Assembly: GCA_016098155.1 (NCBI GenBank) | Contig: JAAAJB010000575.1 | Coordinates: forward strand, 1-18,707 | Reading direction: 5' to 3' | Length of the DNA: 18,707 nucleotides | From: Actinomortierella ambigua | Taxonomy: Eukaryota > Mortierellomycota > Mortierellomycetes > Mortierellales > Mortierellaceae | Part shown: positions 9,961 to 18,707 of the stretch, piece after piece | Layout of the letters: each line of letters opens with the position of its first letter | How positions within the stretch are numbered: position 1 is the first letter of the stretch | The notes under the pieces: model-generated | Seen by the model: only the letters and a program-made list of their open reading frames with translations | What the model was told of the DNA's origin: nothing | Database searches by the model: none | Position numbers and translations under genes: made by a program

Positions 9961-12900
9961 TCCCCTCCCTTTCGGCCCCTGTTGCTTAGCCGAGGTACAG
10001 TCTTATGTGCTGTGCAGTCTGAGAGTCAAGGCGCGGCAATTTCCGTTGGCACGCGCTTTAGTATTGGGAATTACCAGGCTGTCAAAAGGAGTAGACGACG
10101 AAAGAAAGGGGGCCAGAGACGCAGTGGACGAAAACTGCATAGCTAATCACATCGCCTCTCCTTTTTTTTTAATACGCGGAATCAACTTCGTGTTCACCAA
10201 CTTGGAACCTCTCACTATCGATTGCATGAATGTTTGCTAGATCAAGAAACGGGTAATACCCTCGTCCTTATTAACCTCGGGTACTTGACAGATCAAAGGC
10301 ATGATAGGGACCAATGTCAAGCATCTTTGGGTATCCATGGTCTATGAAAGCATGTGTGATATATCCATCGCGGCTGCGGAGTCATTTACGCGGCCATATT
10401 TGTGCTGATTGGTCGACTCGCGCTCATGGACTGAGGTCTTTAGTAAAGTGTGGTGTGACTAGGTAAGTGGGGCCTTGATGAAACGTTCTGTTCAGCTTTC
10501 CTTCGATGCTCGACGTGCCACTCCCCCCCCCCCAATCAATGGTGTACGGTGCATGACCCTCCTCTTAGTTGCAGGTTGGAACATCAGATTGTGAGTGTAC
10601 TTGTTTTCCTGTGTGCACTTTTTTTTGACAGAGCGTCAAGCAATGGTTCTTTTGCGCCACCAAGAGATGAGCTTCCGAGGGACAGGGGGGAAGAATGGAC
10701 ACGTTCTGGGACTCTTGATAAAACAGGAAGCCAGTTCACATTGCAATCGAGGATACCAGCATGGCGTCAGAGTATGGAAGAGCTCACACGATTGTGGAAC
10801 GATCAATCTGATCCAACGCATGTCGAGAGAGTGGTTCCTAAAGAGAAAGCCCAGGATCTAGATTGTCAATGACCAAGGTTTGCACAACCATAGTATATAT
10901 AAAGTGTGAATTTTAGATGCAAAGACGAGTTGGTAGAAGGGGGGAGTATTCTTGACATTCATTTCTTGTCTCCGTTGTCCGACCTCGTGGCAGGCAGGCC
11001 CTTGGCGTGGAACCAAAAGTCTTTCTTTCGTTTCGTAGAGCGTCACTACAATTTAACGCACGAAGTTCCATTGGATCCGGCCATTTGAATCATTCGACCA
11101 AACTCTACCTTACATAACTCCCCCGCCCCTTCCCCTCACATGAAAAAGGAACATATCATCAAGATTGATTTGCTCTTGTGTCGCTTTGGTTTAATCAACG
11201 TATTTTTTTGCACTTATGATTCACCAAGACGACTAATCTTGTACTTTTGTTTTACTCACTGGTACTGATGCTCAAGCTCATGCTCATGCTCTAATAGAGA
11301 AAAGGAGAAAAGGGTTCGCTAGGGTGGAAGATCCTCATGCTGAGAGTGGTCGCAGTATGAAAACAAGAGGAGAGGGGATAGAAAGATACCTGACTGTTGC
11401 AGCTGCAAAAAAAAAAGAGATGGCCCTCGGACAATCTTCCCTTTTCGGGACAAGCCCCATTAAGGTTCAAGGATTTGTGGGCATGAGGCGATATTCACTC
11501 CTCCCACGCGAGCATCAAGACTGCCCTTTGTTGAACCGGTCCAGTCGCTTGGAACACCCTTGTCGGATAGGGTCTTTTTTTTTGCGGACAATGGAAAAAA
11601 AAAATTGAAGTGTGAGAAAAAAAATGGCGCTCAGCAACACAAGCTACTCAAACTTGCTTGGATGAATCTAGAAGGAAGGAATGTAGTGGGGGCGGGGAAG
11701 AAGAACAAGGCAAAAGAAATGAGCAACAGTGAGTGAGACCAAACTCACCGAATGTACTGCTGGGCATGCAGCACAACAAGCAGTGCTCGGCGTCCGATCA
11801 TACATACTTGGTGGTGCACTTTGCGGCTGACCCCTTCCAGCTACGCGGCGTAGTACATGGGTAGGCTATGTCGGTGCAGCCAAACAAATAGCTTTGAGTC
11901 AGCTCACGGGTAGTTATTGATGTGCGCTTGGCACCTTGAGGGTACTTGAGAAGGCACCTGCTGCAGCGAACGGGAAGTGAACAAAGGAGATATCTAACCA
12001 AGGTTATTGGAGGAATAGGAGAATGGAAATAGAGACTGAAGAGGGTGTGAGATGACGGTGAGAGTGAGAGCGAGAGAATGAGAGAAGGTGCTGAGGACAA
12101 CGATGACCACCAAAAAAGCAGAAGAGGGGTACCTCTGATACCAAATACGTTCTCCCGAAATTGTTTTTGTGCGGGGTAAAAGAGTCCATTTGAATGACCG
12201 AATCGTGCTTTGGTTTATTGCCCCATCTTCTTTTGGAGACAAAGGAACTGTAGGGCGCACATACACACACACAACAGCAGTAATAGCAGCTTGTGTTGCC
12301 ATACTTGCCTCCCACCAAACGTGTTTGGCCATGCTCATATTCTTAATCCTTTGGCTCATCGCGCTCTTCGGATTCACATCCTCCGCCTTGCTTCGGATTG
12401 CTCGGACGGAAGCGCAACGGATTGCCTCTGATACACAAATTAGCATCGTCCGAGGGCCAATCTGCGCACAAACAACAACAAAGGGGCGATGCTCCCCACG
12501 TTCAATGTCTATGCTACTGCAAGAGAAAGAGAGAGACACAGAGAGGTGACGGAGGGTCACGGTGGACAGTGCAAAAGCGTAACGATCAATGATCCCACAC
12601 CGCAGGCCTCACGTCGTCGGGATGAAGGTGCATTGGGGCAGTGTCGTCGCATTGACCCACAATCGTCCAAAAAAGGAGAAAACGTAGATAGAGATTGGAG
12701 GGACCATTGCATGTCCTCCCTTCCTCATCCTCTGTGCATCCTTAGCCCCCCTTTCCCCTCAATCATGATGTCTGTGGACCAACACCCTTTCAGTCAGAAA
12801 GGATGTGTTGTTGTTGTAGGTGGAGAGAGTCGTCTTATCGTGGAACAAAGAGGTGTAGGGGGAGCTGCTCAGGTGCGAGAACAGCAACATGCCAATCAAA

Positions 12901-13540
12901 AAGGGTGGCGTGGGAGGATGTAGGCGATGAACCATCCGAATCTTTGTGAGATGTCAGGAGGGAAGTTATTGGGTTGTGCGGATCAAGAACTGGAAAGAAC
13001 GAAAAGAAAGTAAGAAAGAAAAATAAAAAAAGAAGAAGCGTGGCAAGTCTTTGCGTTTGATAGTCCAGAGGGGGAAGGTGTCGTGACAAGGACGAGGCTT
13101 TCCTATTCATTCACCTTGACCATGATTCAGTGTTCATTTTTCCCTCCGTCGTTTAATGGAATGTGGATGAGCCTTTCTGTTGAAAAGCCCAAAAGGCGGG
13201 CGAAAACGTCTTCAAGGCAGGAGCGTCCATGTAGGACGATGATAGGAAGATCGATCACGACTTTTGGGTAGGGGTCTAACCATCACGAAGCTTTGCATAG
13301 AATCTTGCAAACAGCCCCCTCTTCTTTATCTCTCGCGTGCAGTGGCGGATTGCGAGGTTTTCCATGGGTAGCGGGAGTCATCTGTCGAACGGACACATGT
13401 TGCATATGGATCAGAAACTAATGCGTCTACCAACCCCCCTTCTCATTGTGGGGGTGTGTGGCCCAGGAACAGAAACTGCGTTTGAATGCAACTGAATGCT
13501 GTGGGTGAGTGGGTGGGTGGGGACTAGAATAAGAAAAATT
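9961..13540. other. 3.6-kb stretch with no recognisable gene
   Basis: Frames are short and match nothing I know. The most protein-like are a plus frame at 10549-10872 (its 3' half ends in a charged stretch near LTRLWNDQSDPTHVERV), a minus frame at 11994-12560, and a minus frame at 12835-13110. Intron-like signals occur on the minus strand: CTCTTGCAG ending near 12519 and GCCCTACAG ending near 12249. A TATA-like TATATATAAA lies at 10894-10903 on the plus strand. None of this adds up to a gene model. I found no tRNA, rRNA or snRNA. Confidence 0.5.
11994..12560 (-). other. uncertain ORF of 188 codons, unknown
   Basis: A minus-strand frame with mixed composition in its middle (for example SAMSQRIKNMSMAKHVWWEAS) and a hydrophobic stretch nearer its end (SAFLVVIVVLSTFSHSLAL). 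Acceptor-like sequences inside it suggest that, if transcribed, it may be spliced rather than read straight through. The plus strand of the same region also holds a 126-codon frame with a hydrophobic segment. I do not recognise either, and both may be chance. Confidence 0.15.
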
Positions 13541-15070
13541 GCCTAAACTTATTCAAAGACAAGAAAGACACCTGTTTGTCCTTTCCCCCCCTCTTCCTCG
13601 CTTGCGATTTTCCCTTTCAACTCCCAACCCCACCTCCATCCACCCTTCTTCAACCAAACCAACTCTTGTTGGACTCCGTGCTCGGTCACATTATTCACTT
13701 TGTCCTCCTCTCCCCTACTCAACCGCTAATAACTGTACATTGGACCATCGCCACTCTCCACTCTCCACTCACCACCTCCACATCCTCTCTCCGGTTTCTC
13801 GGTCACAAAGGCACAAAAAAGACCCGTGTATGTGTTCTGGTGGTTTCATTTAGCCCACTGGATATTTGGCCGAGACCCCGAAACCTCAAGGCAAGCCCAG
13901 CAGCCAGTAATTGTCCATTCACCTCGCAAGCGATCTCTCCCCTTGTCTTTCAACCTAAGCTGCCTGCATCTTCCCGTTCCTGCCCCTGCACGACCACTCA
14001 CTTGACCAAGGACAGGGCTTGCACCTTTTGAATTATCCTATCGAACATCTTCGTGTCGCAATCTCGTCCCTCCTCTCCCTCTCAGAGCCAGTTGTCTGGA
14101 TTGTTGGGTGCTTGCGCTGTATACAATTTTTTTTTTATTTCCTCGTTTTGTTTTGCTCGGTGGCACCCATCGGGGATCCTGAAGAAGAACCGCCGCCAAT
14201 TTTATACTTTGCATTCTATCCAATTCAGTCGTTCTGCCCTTGCAATCCCGCGACTGAGGTCGAAGATCGAAAACCTATCCAACCTGTTATTGAGAACGAC
14301 ATCTTCACCGCCAGCTACTTTTTTCAGTTCCTCCTCTTTTCTCTTTGCTCCACTATCCACCACCACCACCACTCTTTGCAGCGGGGATCATTTGTATACC
14401 TTCTTTGGTCAGGAGTCCCAGCCAGCTCAGCTCAGCTCCACCTTCTCTCGATATTGCCTCTCTTCGCTTCTCTCTTTTACTCTCTCTTTCTCCTCTCTCA
14501 TTCATTCCATTCGCAATTGAACTCATTTCAACTCGCCGCAATTCTTGTCCAGGCCAGACCAGTCCAAGTCTCAAGTCTCTAGTCACCCTTTGTCCCAGCA
14601 GATACAATAACTGAGAAACACACACACACACAGAGACACACCATCCCCACCACCATCACCACCACCACCACCACATTGTATACGACTTCATTTTCCTCCT
14701 CTCCCCTCTCCAGACCCTTTTTTTTTGGTTCTATCTCTTTACTATCTACCTCCTACCTACCCAACCTACCTTGTCTGTATTTGCGCGCTCTAGAGTCTCC
14801 TCCCTCTTTCAGAGTCTCTTTCTCTGACATCCATTCAGTCACCCTCAATTTTTGTATCTGTTGTATACAAGAAAAAAGTCTGCAGATCCACAACATTCAT
14901 CACTCCTCCAATCCCCCTTTCCTCTTCAGCGTCGCATTTCTCGCGCCTCTGATCTGATCTGTCTCCGTACCCCTCACCTCCTCACCCCCTGTCTGTCGTT
15001 AAGCTCTGGCACCTGATCCCCCCCAGGACGCTCCAGAGCAGCCAGATAAAGCTCTTTGCATAGCCCCAGC
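13541..15070 (+). promoter_or_regulatory. CT-rich upstream region and leader of the rightward gene
   Basis: About 1.5 kb with strong plus-strand pyrimidine excess leads up to ATG 15071, in the same sense as the CT-rich leaders before the tubulin starts. It contains CCA repeats (about 14645-14673) and CA repeats (about 14618-14630). The several frames through it encode Ser, Leu, Pro and Phe runs and are not taken as genes. Introns in a long 5' leader are possible but cannot be placed. Confidence 0.45.
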
Positions 15071-16152
15071 ATGGCATCCACCCACATTCTCGAGCTCAGC
15101 ATGGCCAGGGCCAACAACCCCAACCCTACACCCTCGCCTTCGCCTCCACATTCTCCCACGGACCCAATGATGCCATCTATGGAGATCTCGGACGACATTA
15201 CTCTTGCACTTGCCAAAAGCTCTGTCGTCCTTCCTCCTCCCGTGGCTGCAGCTGTTGTTGCTGCAAAGGATGGTGGTGCTGCCAATGTTTCAGTACTTGC
15301 TGCACCGACGGTTGTGACACCTGCTTCGCCGACTGGTTCGATCGAGGAAGGGCCTGAGCCTACGACCGATGTGCAGCTCTCCCCTCCAGCTATAGTATCC
15401 ATCATCGAGCCCCTGCCGAACAAGCCATCATCACCCTCTGTTGATGTTGCCACCAACATGAACTCGTCCTCCTCTAGTGATCTTTCTCGAGCATTACCAG
15501 TGACAGAAGCATCAGTGCCGTCAGCATTACCAACAACCATCACTACAACAATAACAGCAGCAGCAACAGAAACAGCATCGGCAGCATCGACATCCCTCGC
15601 CACTAATGATACCACATATGTCGATACCGCCACCCCTGTTGCTTCGTCTGCGCCTGCTGTGTCTGATGTCACTGACTCTCCATCAGCAGTCCCAGCTCCA
15701 GGCCCCGCCCCAGTCCCCGCAAAAACGTTAGCATCCACATCAACAACCGCCACTGAGTCAAAATTACCCATCACCACCACCACCACCACCACCACCACCA
15801 CGACAACAACAGCAGCAGCGGTTGCACCGTCCAGGTTGTCGTCTGAATCGACATCCCTTTCCTCTTCCGCAGCCGGAGCACCAGCATCAGCATCAGCATC
15901 ATCATCAGCATCAGCGTCTGCGCCCCTGAGGGGTGAGGCAACCACCTTCTTTGACGATGTGATCAATGCACCGGCTGTACCGGCCAACATTGCAAGCCTG
16001 AGCCCTACGACGTCGCTGCCAGACCTATACCACGAGTTTTTTGACAATCATCCAGAGTTGTATGACTCGGATCAATCATCGGACCCTGAGATGGATCTCG
16101 AAGACGACTCGCCGCTCCTTCGCACTCGCTCGATGGCCAGAGAACTTCACCC
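15071..16152 (+). CDS. 360-codon low-complexity exon, probably the N-terminus of the ERT1-like regulator
   Basis: An open frame starts at ATG 15071 and runs 360 codons plus two bases. It ends at a GTGAGT donor (16153-16158) whose bases contain the TGA that would otherwise stop it, so the exon is almost certainly spliced. The protein is rich in Ser, Thr, Ala and Pro, with a run of about 13 Thr (15773-15811) and alternating Ala-Ser near 15885-15925. Its last ~45 residues are acidic and aromatic (DLYHEFFDNHPELYDSD, then EMDLEDD), which would suit a transcription activation domain. The two spare bases (phase 2) match the acceptor at 17243/17244, giving a Pro codon and an uninterrupted frame into the zinc-cluster protein across a 1091-nt intron. 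No other continuation is visible. Alternatively it is a separate gene whose second exon I cannot find. I do not recognise the sequence itself. Confidence 0.6.
15773..15811 (+). repeat. (ACC)9 and related repeat encoding a Thr run
   Basis: Nine ACC units followed by ACG and ACA codons encode about 13 threonines in the low-complexity N-terminal exon. The repeat is in frame, so length changes by whole units would leave the protein open. Confidence 0.8.
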
Positions 16153-17243
16153 GTGAGTGTCCATCTGTGTTGTTGATGAAGAAGAGGAAGTGGAGAAGAA
16201 GATGTTGGTATTGCATGATTCTTTTGGTGGCAAGAGGGAGATGAAGGGGGGAGGATGTTGGCTGGTTGGTCCCTAAAGATACTGGAAAGAGAAAGAGAGA
16301 GAGAGATCGAGAGGGAGATGACACAGATTCTCTGTGGCCATTGTCTGACTTGCAAACTGTCTTTGGCTTTCGGAGGACACTCGTTGCCTTTCTTGCCTCC
16401 TTCCTCACTCCCACTTGGGTCCCACCTTTACACCGCTACACAATCAAAACACCCTACCTTGTCACCCCATCCAGCTTATTCGGTGTCATTCCATATCCTC
16501 ATCTCCCCGCGCCACCTCCTGCTCCTTCTCCCCCGACCCCATCAGCTGGCTCACTCACTTTCCCTGTGCGGTACTGTCTTGGCCTGTGGGCGTGTGCGCT
16601 TAATTTGTGCGTCCCCCCCCCCCCTCGTCTGTCATCTGGCTGAAAAAGAGAGACTCTCTCTCGTCTTTACACTCACCTTTTCTCTCCTTGACCGAGGACG
16701 CCGAACTCTCCTCTTCCTAAACTCCCCGCACATCCATCCCTCTTTCCATTCATCTCATTACCCTTCCACACCCCTCTCCTCCCTCCTCACTACGAGGTTC
16801 TACATACCACTCCTTCTCTCATACGCTCCCTCGCAACCCCACCCCTTGCCTCCCTTCAGGCTTGGTTCTCACGCGACTCTCTAGCCTCGCCTCTCTGTAT
16901 TAAAAGACGGGCAACTGGGGCCACCGCAACCACCTAGGCCTCCACTCTTCTCCCTCCCCCTCCCCCCACTCTTCCATATCCCATAGTGAAGAAGGACCAT
17001 TCTTCTTCCTCTTCCTCTTACACACACATTCATCCTCCTCTCCACTCCTCTCCACCCCACTCCACCCCTCCTTCTTCACAACGGACTCTTTTTGTTGTTT
17101 TGTCCTACCACCCGGTCACATTTGCACTTCTCTAAACACCTCGCTCACTCTTTTTGCTTCCCCGTTCGTTCCTCTCTCCTTGGCTCCTTTTGGCCTGGCC
17201 CTATATCTTTTCCCTCGCTCTCTACATCGCTTGTTTCCTCCAG
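16153..17243 (+). other. proposed 1091-nt intron, with a possible internal promoter
   Basis: It begins with GTGAGT and ends with TTTCCTCCAG. Phases of the flanking exons agree. It is several times longer than the other introns here (85-430 nt). The right half is CT-rich and TATTAAAA lies at 16898-16905, so it could instead, or also, be the promoter and leader of a shorter form starting at ATG 17308. A C12 run sits at 16613-16624. Confidence 0.45.
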
Positions 17244-18707
17244 CCTCGTACCTCTCATTGCAGAGCGACCCAAAGTCGAGAACGTTGTCGACACCATCAA
17301 CCTCAGAATGCTCCAGCAGTCAAGTGTTGTCCGCCAGAACCAGCTTGCCCTGAACGCTCTAGGCGACGGCGCCCGGTTAAATGGCCAGAGCGGCAATGTT
17401 GATGGCGTCAGCGGTAACCTGACCGACAGCAACGGCAATCTCAACGGCAACAGCAACAATGGCCACAAAAATGGTAATGGCAATGGCAACAATGATTCAG
17501 ACCAGAGCAAGGATCAGAGCCAGCAACCCTCACAACCCCAACGGCGAAAGAAGGCGAGCAGGGCGTAAGTTCTCAACTATTGCCACTTGTTAGCGTCATC
17601 CTTGGCCCACTGTGTAGATAAATAGCGCTGACATCCTCACCCTATGCTTCTCTCTCCTCTTCGCTCGCACACGCTACGACATCCAGTTGCTTCCACTGCC
17701 AGAAGGCCCACTTGACATGCGATGATTGTAAGTTTACGATGCCTATCTTCGTTTTCCAGTCTCAAAGCTTATTCGTTCTTTTCTCTCACCCCAACGGTTC
17801 ATGAGCCGGCTCGAGCCTTTGACGCCTAGTCCAGCGCTCAAGTCGAATCTCCATCTTTTTTTTTCCCCTCCTCTTGATGCTTCTGCCCAACTTTCCTACT
17901 TCTTTGAAAGAAAAGGGTGAATGGGAGTGGTATTCTCCTTTATTTGTTTGTTTGTTTCTATCGTTTGGGTGTGAGATCTCTTCTCCACACAATGCACAAG
18001 AAGAATGCTCAAGCGCGTCTTCCTCTAATCCATGTGTTTGGCCAGTCCACCTTGTTTGTCGAAGTTTTGAACCGCCAGTGATGCCTGGCCATCAGTGATG
18101 ATCTCTTTTTTCAGTCTTGTGCTGACCTCTTTTTATTATTATTATTATTATTATTAGCGCGACCATGTCAACGTTGCATCAAGCGAGATCTGGCAGACAC
18201 CTGTGCAGATGGCGTGCGGAAGAAGGCAAAATACCTCCAGGACACCTACGATGGTGCACTTCCCGCCACCAGCCCCACCGCCACCACCACGACACAGGAT
18301 CAGCAGACCGCCAACCTCCTGGAGGTTGCGCAGCAGCAACAGCAGCAGTCAATCATGGATCAGACAAGCCAGCAGGCTAGTCTGAATAGCGCCATGGTCG
18401 ACCCGTCCTTGTTCTCGTTCTCAGACTATGCCGCCTTTGGCTCTGAGATTGCCAACCTCGAATACTCGAGTATTACCAACATGTTGTCGCCTTCAGACGA
18501 GCTGGATTTGGCCATGGTCGAAAGCTGGTCACGAGGTGGTGGTCCGTTCGATACTCTGGCCAATGGCCAATCGAATTCGGTTTCAGCAGCGGCTAACCAA
18601 CAGTTCCGTTCCATGGGTGGTCTCAATGGCATGGGTGGTCAACAACAGCATACCGGCGGTGGTGGCAACGGCAGCAACAACAGCAACAACAACAGCAACA
18701 ACAACAG
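17244..18707 (+). CDS. ERT1: Zn(II)2Cys6 transcription factor, ERT1/AcuK-like (3' end outside window)
   Basis: Nuclear DNA-binding regulator of the fungal ERT1/RDS2/AcuK group, known for controlling gluconeogenesis and growth on non-fermentable carbon. Exons are 17244-17564, 17687-17727 and 18158 onward, with introns of 122 and 430 nt. Spliced together they read [14 protein letters not shown], then [16 protein letters not shown], followed by [10 protein letters not shown]. Cysteine spacing is C-x2-C-x6-C-x5-C-x2-C-x8-C, and AHLTCDD plus RPCQRCIKR are marks of this group. RRKKASR just before the cluster is a likely nuclear signal. After it the chain is rich in Gln, Asn and Gly. The frame is still open at the window edge inside Asn-Ser repeats, so any C-terminal PAS domain lies outside. 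The start is unsettled: either the chain continues from the exon at 15071-16152, or translation begins at ATG 17308, 86 codons before the first Cys. Target genes are not visible here. Confidence 0.85.
18133..18156 (+). repeat. (TTA)8 microsatellite forming the 3' splice site
   Basis: Eight TTA units run directly into the acceptor: the last A is the A of the AG at 18156-18157. A branch-like CTGAC lies at 18122-18126, about 31 nt from the AG. The exon that follows encodes the second half of the zinc cluster. Confidence 0.85.
18658..18707 (+). repeat. AAC/AGC repeat encoding Gly, Asn and Ser
   Basis: In-frame trinucleotide repeats encode a short Gly run, then Asn-Asn-Ser units, and continue past the window edge. 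They form part of the disordered region after the zinc cluster. Confidence 0.75.

Noticed and set aside
13340..13351. CAGTGGCGGATT, resembling the end of some hAT transposons
   Set aside because: No inverted partner, target-site duplication or transposase remnant was found within the window.
15333..15345. GGTTCGATCGAG, resembling a tRNA B box
   Set aside because: It lies inside an open coding exon, with no A box or cloverleaf around it.
14974..16047. 357-codon minus-strand frame rich in Val, Ala and Asp
   Set aside because: Antisense of the Ser/Thr/Ala-rich exon; trinucleotide repeats keep several frames open. The plus frame has a proper ATG and ends at a splice donor.
16255..16884. 209-codon plus-strand frame
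   Set aside because: CT-rich sequence translated as Ser, Leu, Pro and His runs. It lies within the proposed intron or leader and has no recognisable domain.

Overview
The window is nuclear DNA of a filamentous fungus. It holds spliced genes with short GT-AG introns, CT-rich leaders ahead of each start codon, alpha-tubulin genes, and a fungus-specific Zn(II)2Cys6 transcription factor. The style (many CT-rich leaders, G/C homopolymer runs outside exons, roughly balanced GC) resembles early-diverging fungi such as Mortierellomycotina. That placement is inference, not a direct reading.

Left half (1-9540, minus strand): four alpha-tubulin genes lie head to tail. Copy 1 (1-1626) runs off the left edge and lacks its last codons. 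Copy 2 (2148-3924, 444 aa), copy 3 (4511-6718, 448 aa) and copy 4 (7443-9540, 447 aa) are complete. The four intron positions and phases visible in copies 2-4 are the same, and the three visible in copy 1 match them, so the array arose by duplication. Copies 1 and 2 are close relatives. Copy 3 uses more GC-rich codons. Copy 4 is the most divergent and has Asp in place of the catalytic T7-loop Glu (Glu254 of mammalian alpha-tubulin). The luminal H1-S2 loop and the C-terminal tail each sit largely on their own small exon and differ most between copies. A conserved 3' element with a poly(A) signal follows copies 2, 3 and 4.

Middle (9541-15070): no gene is recognisable. The first ~430 bp are the purine-rich (minus-strand CT-rich) leader of copy 4. 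About 3.5 kb follows with only short, unrecognised ORFs. The last ~1.5 kb is a CT-rich tract leading into the rightward gene.

Right end (15071-18707, plus strand): a regulator of the ERT1/AcuK type. Its Zn2Cys6 cluster is spread over three exons, including a 41-nt exon. A 360-codon low-complexity exon at 15071-16152 ends exactly at a splice donor and fits in phase to the exon at 17244, so it is probably the N-terminus of the same protein. The gene runs off the right edge inside a Gln/Asn-rich region. No functional link between the tubulin array and the regulator is visible.
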